From contig NZ_JARBAX010000001.1 in NCBI RefSeq assembly GCF_028807635.1, positions 1,067,001-1,131,000 of the forward strand: DNA of 64,000 nucleotides, written 5' to 3'. The notes under the pieces were generated by a model. The model was not told where the DNA came from. It ran no database searches and saw nothing but the letters and a program-made list of their open reading frames with translations. The stretch comes from Streptomyces spiramyceticus. GTDB taxonomy: Bacteria > Actinomycetota > Actinomycetes > Streptomycetales > Streptomycetaceae. The position numbers and the translations under genes were made by a program. Positions 27,957 to 35,874 of this stretch are shown piece after piece (within the stretch, counting starts at the first letter, position 1; each line of letters begins with the position of its first letter).

Positions 27957-28598
27957 CTATCCGCGGAGCCCCGTCCAGGCCGGATGCCGCGGATCGTCCG
28001 CCCGTACAACAACATCGGCGGCCTCCCCCGGCCCCACCTCCGCCTCGTAGCGCGCAAAGGCAGGCAACGTCCACCTCTCCCCCTCGCCGGTCCTGCGAGC
28101 CAATGCCCCCGCTGACAACCGCACATGCACCGTCAGGTCGAACGGAAACCAGTGCCCGAGCAGCAGCGGACCGTGCAGCAACAGCACACCACCGGGCGGG
28201 AGTTGTACGTACGGGCTGCGCGTCGCCCGGTCGGTGACCGGGTCCCACAGGTCGGGCAGGACGCGCCCGGTTCCGTCCGGCTCCAGCGGCCCGAAGATCT
28301 CGCGCCGCAGAGCACCGGTGTCGAACCAGCCGTCGAAGTACGAGTCGGGGTCGCGCTTGCCGAACTCGTAGCGCAGCGAAGCGGGGCGCAGGAATCCTTC
28401 CGTACTGACGACGAGGACGGTACGGCCGCGCTGCCGCAGCGCTTCGGCGACGCGCTCGGCGATCTCGCCTGTGCGGGCGGCCGGGGCCCCGTCGACGCCT
28501 GCCCTGAGCCAGGCACCGCCCTCCGCCGGTTTCTGGCCGTCAAGGTGGTCAGCGAGGGCGTCGGCGAGCCGCGCCCAAGTGATCGCTTCGAATTGCAC
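27957..28598 (-). CDS. uridine-kinase-like protein with degenerate P-loop
   Basis: 213-aa protein aligning in pattern to uridine kinase-like P-loop proteins (VLVVSTEGFLRPASLRYEFG; DSYFDGWFDTGALRREIFGPL; GGVLLLHGPLLLGHWFPFDLTVHVRLSAGAL split for length: GGVLLLHGPLLLGHW and DLTVHVRLSAGAL). The expected Walker A GxxxxGK[ST] is missing; the equivalent place reads AGVDGAPAARTGEI. It therefore may bind nucleotide without classic catalysis, or use another sugar. It converges on psuK and follows the hypothetical gene by 12 bases in an operon. A link to pseudouridine/uridine salvage is inference. Confidence 0.72.
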   Translation of the reverse strand: MQFEAITWARLADALADHLDGQKPAEGGAWLRAGVDGAPAARTGEIAERVAEALRQRGRTVLVVSTEGFLRPASLRYEFGKRDPDSYFDGWFDTGALRREIFGPLEPDGTGRVLPDLWDPVTDRATRSPYVQLPPGGVLLLHGPLLLGHWFPFDLTVHVRLSAGALARRTGEGERWTLPAFARYEAEVGPGEAADVVVRADDPRHPAWTGLRG

Positions 28599-28610
28599 GG
28601 CGCCGCCACG

Positions 28611-29204
28611 TCACCCTGGCAGAACAGGCGGCACGGGCGAGCCGGGCGAGAGGGGCGAGACCGGCGGCTCAGGCACCTCGGGCCCACCCGAACCGTCGAA
28701 CCGGAACGGCACCCCGAAACGCTCAGCAAGCGCCCGCCCCACAGCCACCGCCTCCCCCTGCTCGGGCCACGGCGGCGCCTCCCCGTCGAAGTCGCGCAGG
28801 TCATCGCCGGGCCGCAGGTGCGCCAGAACATGCGGGTCCGCCGGTCCAGCCTGGCCCCCCGGACCCGCCGTGACCGCCGTGACCGCCGTAACCGCCAGCA
28901 GCCGCACGAACCGCCCCCGCGTATCCCCGTCCCAGTCCGCCTGGATGGCAACCACCGGCCTCGGCAGCGCAGCGACCTCGGCGGCCAGCGTCTCCAGATC
29001 GCGCAGCGGCGGCGGCCCGATCCGCCCGGCGAGCGCGGCACCCCGCTCGGCGATCAGCTCCTGGCAGGCACGCAGTCCCGGCCGTGGCGCGACCCCGGAG
29101 GAGCGGATGGCGAAGACGGCCTGGACCGACCGCCCCTGGACGACGAGTTCGTCGACGTTCTCGCGTACGGCGGCGGGCAGCGCGGCCCAGAGGTCGGAAG
29201 TCAT
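28611..29204 (-). CDS. hypothetical protein
   Basis: 197-aa cytoplasmic protein I do not recognise. It is mostly alpha-helical at the start (MTSDLWAALPAAVRENVDEL). A middle part (VVAIQADWDGDTRGRFVRLLAV) is followed by VTAVTAVTA, encoded by three 9-bp near-repeats at 28870-28896. A proline-rich tail ends the protein (VPEPPVSPLSPGSPVPPVL). ATG 29204 was chosen; an in-frame extension to 29339 has poor coding character. It precedes the uridine-kinase-like gene by 12 bases, so the two probably share a transcript. Confidence 0.65.
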   Translation of the reverse strand: MTSDLWAALPAAVRENVDELVVQGRSVQAVFAIRSSGVAPRPGLRACQELIAERGAALAGRIGPPPLRDLETLAAEVAALPRPVVAIQADWDGDTRGRFVRLLAVTAVTAVTAGPGGQAGPADPHVLAHLRPGDDLRDFDGEAPPWPEQGEAVAVGRALAERFGVPFRFDGSGGPEVPEPPVSPLSPGSPVPPVLPG

Positions 29205-29303
29205 GGAGCCGACCCTAGCCGCAGCAGCCACCGAAGCCGGTTGACCTTGCCATGTTCGCCGACGCGGGCGCACGCGCGGTGGCGGAAGGGCCGCAGGTCG
29301 TAG

Positions 29304-29417
29304 ACGCTCGCTGAGACCGCGAAGGCACGCCACATCCATCCACTGGTGGCCGACATCACGGACGACGATGCGCCCTGGGAGATCGTCCGTACGACCGTCG
29401 AGGAGTACGCCCGCCTG
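29304..29417 (+). other. short codon-biased fragment, possible gene remnant
   Basis: After an in-frame TAG at 29301, the plus frame reads with strongly GC-rich third positions (VADITDDDAPWEIVRTTVEEY from GTG 29346) up to the end of the opposing cupin gene. There is no ribosome-binding site and no recognisable family. It may be the 5' stub of a lost gene. The rest of the 213-bp gap shows nothing clear. Confidence 0.25.
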
Positions 29418-29924
29418 TCAGCCCCGGTCGCACTCCGGTGCGTCGGCATCGACGGAGAGCGGACTTCCGGCGGGCAGCATGTAGGTCACGTACAGCACGA
29501 CCGGCTCACTCCCCAGATTGCGCCCGACATGCCGGTGCCCGGCTCCGGCCGGCTCGACGAAGGACTTGCCCGCGGTCGTCGTCTCGACGGAGCAGTCGTC
29601 GAGCGTCCGGGACAGCGTGCCCTTCTGTACGACGGCGATGACCTGGCCGCTGTGGTAGTGCCAGCCGGTGGTCCCGCCCGGCGCGATGGTGACGGTGCGT
29701 ACGACCACATCGGTGGGCCCCTTGGCCTTCACCTTCAGCGTTCCGGCGGAGGTGCCGGTGGCGAGCACCGTGCCGCTCACACCACTGCCGGGCGTCGCGA
29801 CCGCGGCGGACGGCACCAGGCCGAGCGCCGCCACACATGCCGCAAGGACCATGCCCTTGCGTATCCACCGCTGCTGCGCGCTGCCGCTCCCCATGAACCT
29901 GAATCCGAAACCCATAGACCTCAT
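29418..29924 (-). CDS. secreted cupin-domain protein
   Basis: 168-aa exported cupin. A long signal peptide (RKGMVLAACVAALGLVPSAAVA) precedes the barrel. The metal-binding first motif is GGTTGWHYHSGQVIAVV (His-x-His), and the second is AGAGHRHVGRNLGSEP. Extracellular cupins of this kind are usually of unknown substrate. ATG 29924 has ggaggg 6 bases upstream; longer in-frame readings upstream are not convincing. It is monocistronic. Confidence 0.85.
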   Translation of the reverse strand: MRSMGFGFRFMGSGSAQQRWIRKGMVLAACVAALGLVPSAAVATPGSGVSGTVLATGTSAGTLKVKAKGPTDVVVRTVTIAPGGTTGWHYHSGQVIAVVQKGTLSRTLDDCSVETTTAGKSFVEPAGAGHRHVGRNLGSEPVVLYVTYMLPAGSPLSVDADAPECDRG

Positions 29925-30072
29925 CGGAATCCCTCCAACTCCCGGGTCCTGTGAGGGGATTACGGCCTTCCGGTACGTACCCACCCCACAGCCGCTTCGC
30001 CAAAATCGCCCCACCGTATCGGACAGCCGCACTACCCGTACGGCGCGTACGACACATCCGATACAGGCGGGG

Positions 30073-30735
30073 TCATTCTCCGCGCAGCGCGGCGGCCAGC
30101 GCCCCGTCCCCCCGCACTTGAATACGCCCGTCCCGTACACCTTCCGCAACGGACAGGGCGCCGCCGCTCACAGCCAGACAAGTGTCGGCGTCCATTTCAA
30201 GGCGAGCGTCTGCCACGCCAGTTAGGCCGGCGGGCCTGTCGCCGTACGCCGCCAGCCCGCCCTTTCCCCTCAACCGCACATGAAACTCCCCCTCGTCGAG
30301 CCGGACGTCGACGACCCCATCCACACCCAGCCCCTCCAGCGCCCGCATCAGCGGTATCGCGAACCAGTGCGCGCGCACGGCGTCCGTGGGCTGCCGCTCC
30401 TCCAGCGCGGGCGCTCCCCACTCCGCCAGCGCCGCGATCACCGGGAGCAAGCCACGCCCCCGCTCGGTGAGTTCGTACACGTATGCGGCGGCGGGCGGCG
30501 GCAGCCGACGGCGGGTCGCCAGGGCGTCGCGCTCCATGTCCTTGAGGCGGGATGCGAGTACGTCCGTACTCACGCCGGGCAGATCGGCGTGGAGGTCGGT
30601 GTAACGGCGCGGCCCCGCCAGCAACTCCCGGACGATCAGCAGGGTCCAGCGGTCGCCGACGGCGTCGAGGGCCCGGGCGGCGGGACAGTACTGGTCGTAA
30701 CTCCGGCGGCGGGTCTCGGTACGGCGTGGTGGCAT
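30073..30735 (-). CDS. HxlR-family transcriptional regulator with C-terminal SCP2-like domain
   Basis: 220-aa regulator. The winged helix (CPAARALDAVGDRWTLLIV and VRELLAGPRRYTDLHADLPG) is typical HxlR (residues about 15-105). The C-terminal half (about 120-220) looks like an SCP2 sterol-carrier or similar ligand-binding fold (VRLDEGEFHVRLRGKGGL; ARLEMDADTCLAVSGG), so it may sense a hydrophobic ligand. ATG 30735 was chosen. It is divergent from the aminotransferase gene across a 95-bp gap with two overlapping inverted repeats, which it probably binds. Confidence 0.87.
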   Translation of the reverse strand: MPPRRTETRRRSYDQYCPAARALDAVGDRWTLLIVRELLAGPRRYTDLHADLPGVSTDVLASRLKDMERDALATRRRLPPPAAAYVYELTERGRGLLPVIAALAEWGAPALEERQPTDAVRAHWFAIPLMRALEGLGVDGVVDVRLDEGEFHVRLRGKGGLAAYGDRPAGLTGVADARLEMDADTCLAVSGGALSVAEGVRDGRIQVRGDGALAAALRGE

Positions 30736-30766
30736 GCGAAGCAGTCTATTCAAGTTGTTGGACTTT

Positions 30767-30792
30767 CCAAGCGAGAACTTGGTAAAACCAAG
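30767..30792. promoter_or_regulatory. overlapping inverted repeats between hxlR and aminotransferase genes
   Basis: ccaag (30767-30771) faces cttgg (30778-30782), and the same cttgg faces ccaag (30788-30792) across taaaa. The shared half-site in a divergent promoter region is a good candidate operator for the HxlR protein. Confidence 0.55.
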
Positions 30793-30830
30793 CAACACCG
30801 AGCAACACCACTTCTGGGGAGGCGCATCGC

Positions 30831-32042
30831 ATGGAGTTCCGGCAGTCGAGCAAGCTCAACGAGGTCTGTTACGAGATCCGCGGCCCGGTGATCGAACAAG
30901 CCAACGCCCTTGAGGAGGCGGGGCACAGCGTCCTGCGCCTCAACACAGGCAACCCGGCGCTCTTCGGCTTCGAAGCGCCGGAGGAGATCGTCCAGGACAT
31001 GATCCGGATGCTCCCGCGGGCACACGGCTACACCGACTCCCGCGGAGTCCTCTCCGCCCGCCGCGCAGTAGCGCAGCGCTACCAGGCCCTCGGACTGCCA
31101 GAGGTGTCGGTCGACGACATCTTCCTCGGCAACGGCGTGTCCGAACTGGTCTCCATGGCCGTGCAGGCCCTGCTCGAAACCGGCGACGAAGTCCTGATCC
31201 CCGCCCCCGACTTCCCCCTGTGGACCGCCGTCACCACCCTCTCCGGCGGCAAGGCCGTCCACTACCTCTGCGACGAGTCCGCGGACTGGTATCCGGACCT
31301 CGACGACATGGCGTCAAAGATCACCGACCGCACAAAAGCCGTCGTCATCATCAACCCCAACAACCCCACCGGCGCGGTCTATCCGCGCGAGATCATCGAA
31401 GGAATCCTGGACCTCGCCCGCCGCCACCAGCTGATGGTGTTCGCCGACGAGATCTACGACCAGATCGTGTACGACGACGCGGTCCACCACACCGCGGCCG
31501 CCCTCGCCCCCGACCTGGTCGTCCTGACCTTCAGCGGCCTCTCGAAGTCGTACCGCGTCGCCGGATTCCGGTCCGGCTGGCTGGTCGTCACCGGCCCCAA
31601 ACAGCACGCGAAGAGTTACCTGGAGGGCCTGACGATGCTCGCCTCCATGCGCCTGTGCGCGAACGCCCCCGCGCAGTACGCCATCCAGGCGGCGCTCGGC
31701 GGCCGCCAGTCCATCCACGAACTCACCGCCAAGGGTGGGCGCCTGAACGAGCAGCGCGAGGTCGCGTGGGCGAAGCTCAACGAGATCCCCGGAGTCTCGT
31801 GCGTCAAGCCGAAGGGCGCGCTGTACGCGTTCCCGCGCCTGGACCCGAAGATCCACAAGATCCACGACGACGAGAAGTTCGTCCTGGACCTGCTCCTCCG
31901 CGAGAAGATCCAGGTCGTACAGGGCACGGGCTTCAACTGGCCGCGCCCTGACCACTTCCGCATCCTCACCCTCCCGTACGCTGACGATCTGGATGCGGCG
32001 ATCAGCCGTATCGGCCGCTTCCTGAGTGGATACCGCCAGTGA
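30831..32042 (+). CDS. pyridoxal-phosphate aminotransferase, alanine-transaminase type
   Basis: 403-aa class I/II fold-I aminotransferase. The PLP-binding features are intact: YTDSRGVLSAR, the phosphate/substrate loop NPNNPTGAVY, DEIYDQIVYDD with the pyridine-N Asp, the Schiff-base lysine in SGLSKSYRVAGFR and the substrate-carboxylate Arg near the C-terminus (HFRILTLPY). Overall it resembles AlaA-type alanine:2-oxoglutarate transaminases. The start ATG 30831 has tctggggagg upstream. The stop overlaps the next gene by 4 bases (GTGA), so the C39-like gene is coupled. Regulation by the divergent HxlR protein is likely. Confidence 0.92.
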   Translation: MEFRQSSKLNEVCYEIRGPVIEQANALEEAGHSVLRLNTGNPALFGFEAPEEIVQDMIRMLPRAHGYTDSRGVLSARRAVAQRYQALGLPEVSVDDIFLGNGVSELVSMAVQALLETGDEVLIPAPDFPLWTAVTTLSGGKAVHYLCDESADWYPDLDDMASKITDRTKAVVIINPNNPTGAVYPREIIEGILDLARRHQLMVFADEIYDQIVYDDAVHHTAAALAPDLVVLTFSGLSKSYRVAGFRSGWLVVTGPKQHAKSYLEGLTMLASMRLCANAPAQYAIQAALGGRQSIHELTAKGGRLNEQREVAWAKLNEIPGVSCVKPKGALYAFPRLDPKIHKIHDDEKFVLDLLLREKIQVVQGTGFNWPRPDHFRILTLPYADDLDAAISRIGRFLSGYRQ

Positions 32043-32683
32043 CACCACCACCGCCAGTCACGTCTTCCCTCTGCCCCACCTGCCTCATCCCCATCCAGAC
32101 CCAGTTCGCGTCCCCGGACCTGATCGAGCAGATCGTGTACGGCGGCCTGGACCCGGCGTCGGACCCGGCATGGGAGTCCTCGGGTGCGGCAACGGTCGAG
32201 GAGTACGCACGGTGGTGCGGCCACCTGTGCGGCATGGCGTGCCTGCGCATGGCGCTGGGCCCGGACGCCCCCTCCCTCTTCGCGCTCCGCGACGGTGCGC
32301 TCGAGTACGGCGCGTACACGGACCACGAGGACGGTGCGATCCAGGGCCTGGTCTACGCCCCATTGGCGCAGTACGCAGAAGAGGCACACGCACTCCCCGC
32401 CACGGTTCACCGCCACCTGACCCCGCCCGAGATCCTCGAACTCCTTGACGCGGGCCGGACGGTGATGGCGTCGGTCCACTACGAAATCCGCAACCCGGAC
32501 CGCGAGGCCCCGGGGCGGGGCGGCCACCTGGTCCTCATCACGTCCCGCACACCGGACGGCAACGGCGTCCACTTCCACAACCCGTCGGGCACAACGCCGA
32601 ACACCCGTGCCGCGAACCTCCCCCTCGCGACCTTCGAGCGCTTCTTCGCAGGCAGAGGCATGTCGTTCGGCGCAAGGCGGTAA
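32039..32683 (+). CDS. C39-like cysteine peptidase family protein
   Basis: 214-aa protein with a papain-like peptidase_C39_2 pattern: candidate nucleophile region CGHLCGMACLRMAL (about residue 60), His in GRGGHLVLIT (about 165) and Asn/Asp in VHFHNPSGTTP. An N-terminal SLCPTC gives a CxxC pair. No signal peptide is visible, so it is probably cytoplasmic. It starts at GTG 32039 within the aminotransferase stop and is followed after 4 bases by a small membrane protein gene. Peptidase activity is plausible but unproven. Confidence 0.72.
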   Translation: MTPPPPVTSSLCPTCLIPIQTQFASPDLIEQIVYGGLDPASDPAWESSGAATVEEYARWCGHLCGMACLRMALGPDAPSLFALRDGALEYGAYTDHEDGAIQGLVYAPLAQYAEEAHALPATVHRHLTPPEILELLDAGRTVMASVHYEIRNPDREAPGRGGHLVLITSRTPDGNGVHFHNPSGTTPNTRAANLPLATFERFFAGRGMSFGARR

Positions 32684-32687
32684 CCCC

Positions 32688-33146
32688 ATGGGCACAGCGA
32701 TAATCGCCGTCATAGGCACGCTGCTCGGCTCGGTGGCGACGTACTACTTCCAGCGCCAGGCAGCGGAACGCACCGCCGCCCTGACCCGCGCCGAGCAGCT
32801 CCGCCAGGAGCGGATCTCGACCTACAGCGCCTTCGCCGGCGCGCTGGTGGACTACCGCCGCGCCCAGAACGACCGCTGGCACCGCAAGGCCGAAGCGCCG
32901 GACAGCGCCGACGCCAAGAGCTCGCGCTTGGAGTCGTACGCACAGCGCTCGGCCGCCCGACAGTCCCTGATCCGGGTCCAGCTGGTCTGCGCGGACAGGG
33001 AATCCGTGGAGCTGGCCCGTACAGCCTTCGAGTTGACGCACTGCATGCACGAGGCACCGAACGAGGCGGAGCGCGCCAGGCGCTCGGAACAGGCGGACGA
33101 GGCCCTGGCGAGCTTCATCGAGGCGGCGGCCCCGAGCGTCCGCTGA
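32688..33146 (+). CDS. small N-terminally anchored coiled-coil protein
   Basis: 152-aa protein with one N-terminal membrane helix (TAIIAVIGTLLGSVATYYF) and a long charged helical body (RTAALTRAEQLRQERISTY, then a YRRAQNDRWHRKAE stretch) suggestive of a coiled coil. This architecture is widespread in Streptomyces and its function is unknown. ATG 32688 lies 4 bases after the previous stop, so it belongs to the aminotransferase operon by position. Confidence 0.75.
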   Translation: MGTAIIAVIGTLLGSVATYYFQRQAAERTAALTRAEQLRQERISTYSAFAGALVDYRRAQNDRWHRKAEAPDSADAKSSRLESYAQRSAARQSLIRVQLVCADRESVELARTAFELTHCMHEAPNEAERARRSEQADEALASFIEAAAPSVR

Positions 33147-33177
33147 CACGCCACCACACCCCGCGTAAAATCCCCCC

Positions 33178-33831
33178 ATGGACCTGGTGGTGATCGAACC
33201 ACTCAAACAGCGGCACTGTGCCGAGTGCCACCAAGGCCCCCTACGCTTCCACATCCTCGAATTCAACGCCGTAATCTGCCTCGACTGCGCGGATCTGGCC
33301 CACCTGGTCTACCTCCCTCGGGGCAACGCGGCCCTGACGCGCAGAGCCCGCGAGGCCAGCTCGCTCTGGGCGGTGGTCATCCGCCACAGCAGACGCCGCA
33401 AGCGATACGAGCGCCAGGGCCTCCTGGTCGAGGAAACGGCCCTGGCCCGCGCTGAATCGGCCTGCCTTGCGGACGCCGATTCCCGAGCCCGCCGCCGGGC
33501 CCGCGACGCAGCCCGCCGCGCGGCCGAGGACGTACGCTTCACCGCCACCCTGACGACCAAAATCCTCCACCTCTACCCGTCCTGCCCACCGCAACGCGCC
33601 CACGCGATAGCAACCCACACCTCGGAACGCGGCAGCGGCAGGGTGGGCCGCAGCGCGGCGGGCCGGGCCCTGGACGAAGCGGCGGTGACGGCGGCGGTGC
33701 GGGCCGCAGTACGGCACGAGGACACGGCGTACGACGCGCTGCTGATGGACGGCGTACCGCGGAGGAAGGCGCGGGCGAGGGTGACGGCTGCGACAGAGGC
33801 GGTCCTCATTGCCTGGCAGGAGGAGCAATAA
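33178..33831 (+). CDS. DUF2293-domain protein
   Basis: 217-aa protein. Residues 14-40 have a CAECH ... CLDC zinc-ribbon-like pair. The C-terminal part carries the DUF2293 signature (HAIATHTSERGSGRVGRS) and helical Ala/Arg-rich flanks. The function of the family is unknown. It starts at ATG 33178, 31 bases after the previous gene, and is the last conserved-looking gene before the first heptamer-repeat gene. Confidence 0.82.
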   Translation: MDLVVIEPLKQRHCAECHQGPLRFHILEFNAVICLDCADLAHLVYLPRGNAALTRRAREASSLWAVVIRHSRRRKRYERQGLLVEETALARAESACLADADSRARRRARDAARRAAEDVRFTATLTTKILHLYPSCPPQRAHAIATHTSERGSGRVGRSAAGRALDEAAVTAAVRAAVRHEDTAYDALLMDGVPRRKARARVTAATEAVLIAWQEEQ

Positions 33832-33930
33832 CCTTGGGAACTCGCACGGGTCGCGCGCTGCCGTACGGTGTCGTGGGCGAGAGGCGGGGAACGACGGGAA
33901 CAATCTGACGCAAGGGGGTTGTGGGACGCG

Positions 33931-35874
33931 GTGATACGCGCTATCCGGACCATGATCGCGAGCCGCGAGCCGCGAGCCGCGAGCCGCGAGCCGCGAGCCG
34001 CGAGCCGCGAGCCGCGAGCCGCGAGCCGCGAGCCGCGAGCCGCGAGCCGCGAGCCGCGAGCCGCGAGCCGCGAGCCGCGAGCCGCGAGCCGCGAGCCGCG
34101 AGCCGCGAGCCGCGAGCCGCGAGCCGCGAGCCGCGAGCCGCACGGGAGCCGCACGGGAGCCGCACGGGAGCCGAGCTCCCTTGCTTCCGTCCCGGTCACA
34201 GCCGCTGTCCCTGTCCCTGTCGGCCACGACGCCTACCGCTGGCAGACCTTCCGGGGTGAACGCCTCCTCGTCGCTGTAGTCCGCACCGTCACCTCCGCAG
34301 TGCGCGTGCTCGACGTCCTCTCCCCCGTCCTGCGCGACGACCAGCGCGTCAATCTGGTCTTCGCGTACGACCCTGGCTCGGCCTTCGGCGAAGGCGTACT
34401 GCCCCTGCTGCAGACCCACGGCGCGCTCGTCATGCCCTGGAAACAGTTCCGGGAGAGCGCCCCGCACCTGATCGTTACGGCCACCGAGAACGCGGTCCTC
34501 ACCGACGCCGGCCATGACGCACCCGTGCTGGTCCTCCCGCACGGCGTCGGCTTTCACAAGCACGTACCGGACGCACGCGGCCCCGGCGACCGGCTGGCCG
34601 GTCTGGTCCCGGCCGAACTGCTGGCCAGCGGCCGCGCCCGTACAGCCATCTCGCACCCGGACCAGGCTGCCCAACTCCCCGCCTCCGCCAACCCCTTCTT
34701 CGTCGGCGACCCCTGTTACGACTCGCTGCTCGCCGGCCAGGACGTGCGCGACAGGTACCGCCGAGCCCTCGGCATACCCGCCAACCATCGCCTGGTGCTG
34801 ATCAGTTCGACCTGGCGGGACGAGTCCGCCGTGGGCCAGGACTCCACACTCCCCGCCCGGCTGCTGGCCCAGCTCCCCACGGACGCGTACGCCGTCGCAC
34901 TCGTCACCCACCCCAATGTGACTGCCGCACACGGCTCGCTTCACCTCGAACACATCCTGGGCTCCGCCCGCGCCTCCGGCCTGATCCGTATCCCGCCCGA
35001 ATCCGGCTGGCAGGCTGCCCTCCTCGCCGCCGATCTGCTCATCGGAGACCACGGTTCGGTGACCTTCTACGGTGCGGCGATCGGCATCCCCGTCCTGCTG
35101 GGCGCCTTCAGCGAGCAGGAGGCCGTCGCAGGGACGCCCATGGCGGAGCTGGGACGGCTCGCGCCGCACCTCGATCCGTACGCGCCACTGCTCGCCCAGG
35201 TCGAGCGCACCATCGAGTCGCACGACGCCGACCGGATGTGCAAACTCGGAGCGACGGCACTGGCCGAGCCGGGCTCGGCACTCGCCCGTCTGCGTACGGC
35301 GGTGTACGAGCTCCTGGACCTGCCGGAGCCGGCCACCGGTCCACCCACCCCGCTGGCACCCGAGGACCCGTGCCCGGTCCCGCCGAGGGACGTGAGCACC
35401 GCTCTGTCGGTCACGACCCGCGTTGATGCCGACCTCGAAGCCGGACCGCGAGTCCGGATCCACCGCGTACCGGCAGCCGCCGTCGCCCCCACCACAGCAT
35501 CCGAGGAACAGCACCTGAGCTGTACGGACGACGACCGCGAACTGTCCGCGAGGGAGAGCGCCTCTGTCCTCCTACGCCATTCCCCATGTTCCGCCACCGC
35601 CGCGACGGCATGGGCCCGCGACATCCTCGCCCGTTACCCCGGAGCCCTGCTCGCCGCGACCGCCGTGACGGCCGCGGGAACGTACCGGATCGCTCTGAGA
35701 GACGGCCGTACGGTCGAGGCCACCGTCACCGGCCCGCCGCCCGATCCTGGCCTACCCGCGGCGGTCGTCCACGCCTGCCTGATGAGCGGCCTCCCGCTGG
35801 ACGGCTTCGTCACCGCCGCCGTCGCCGACCGCTCCGACGAGGACGTATCCCTACGCGTCCTCCCCCAGCACTGA
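33931..35874 (+). CDS. GT-B-fold (CDP-glycerol glycerophosphotransferase-like) protein with heptamer array, copy 1
   Basis: About 647 aa. The N-terminus is the repeat-encoded (SREPRAA)n segment. After it, residues about 95-480 have two Rossmann-like halves: ERLLVAVVRTVTSAVRVLDVL, LVLPHGVGFHKH, a THPNV motif and LLIGDHGSVTFYGAAIGIPVLL. The last parallels the TagF/TagB donor-site region. A small C-terminal alpha/beta domain ends it. It is a paralogue of 49573-51438 and 53616-55423. The array lies between the start and the body, so unit number sets the frame; as sequenced it is open. The start is uncertain: GTG 33931, ATG 33952 and GTG 33868 are in frame, and none has an ideal ribosome-binding site. 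It converges on the STAND gene with a 24-base overlap. No donor or acceptor is known. Confidence 0.8.
   Translation: MIRAIRTMIASREPRAASREPRAASREPRAASREPRAASREPRAASREPRAASREPRAASREPRAASREPHGSRTGAAREPSSLASVPVTAAVPVPVGHDAYRWQTFRGERLLVAVVRTVTSAVRVLDVLSPVLRDDQRVNLVFAYDPGSAFGEGVLPLLQTHGALVMPWKQFRESAPHLIVTATENAVLTDAGHDAPVLVLPHGVGFHKHVPDARGPGDRLAGLVPAELLASGRARTAISHPDQAAQLPASANPFFVGDPCYDSLLAGQDVRDRYRRALGIPANHRLVLISSTWRDESAVGQDSTLPARLLAQLPTDAYAVALVTHPNVTAAHGSLHLEHILGSARASGLIRIPPESGWQAALLAADLLIGDHGSVTFYGAAIGIPVLLGAFSEQEAVAGTPMAELGRLAPHLDPYAPLLAQVERTIESHDADRMCKLGATALAEPGSALARLRTAVYELLDLPEPATGPPTPLAPEDPCPVPPRDVSTALSVTTRVDADLEAGPRVRIHRVPAAAVAPTTASEEQHLSCTDDDRELSARESASVLLRHSPCSATAATAWARDILARYPGALLAATAVTAAGTYRIALRDGRTVEATVTGPPPDPGLPAAVVHACLMSGLPLDGFVTAAVADRSDEDVSLRVLPQH
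33961..34141 (+). repeat. heptanucleotide tandem array agccgcg, 25 full units
   Basis: 25 perfect copies of agccgcg plus 6 further bases. Three units (21 bp) encode the heptapeptide SREPRAA, and every reading frame gives the same peptide in a shifted phase; no frame contains a stop. A single-unit change shifts the downstream frame by +1 or −1. Confidence 0.97.
34136..34168 (+). repeat. 11-bp repeat agccgcacggg x3 fused to the heptamer array
   Basis: Three perfect copies of agccgcacggg directly follow the heptamer array and share its agccgc core. It looks like a heptamer with a 4-base insertion that was itself duplicated. Eleven is also not a multiple of three. Confidence 0.9.

Noticed and set aside
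29346..29954. 202-aa plus-strand gene
   Set aside because: After about 25 codons it is antisense to the secreted cupin, which has a signal peptide and a good ribosome-binding site; only the first part is kept as a fragment.
33921..34259. 112-aa frame through array 1 from GTG 33921
   Set aside because: It reads the repeat in another phase and stops soon after; the start is only 2 bases from the putative ribosome-binding site. It is what an OFF product would look like, not a separate gene.
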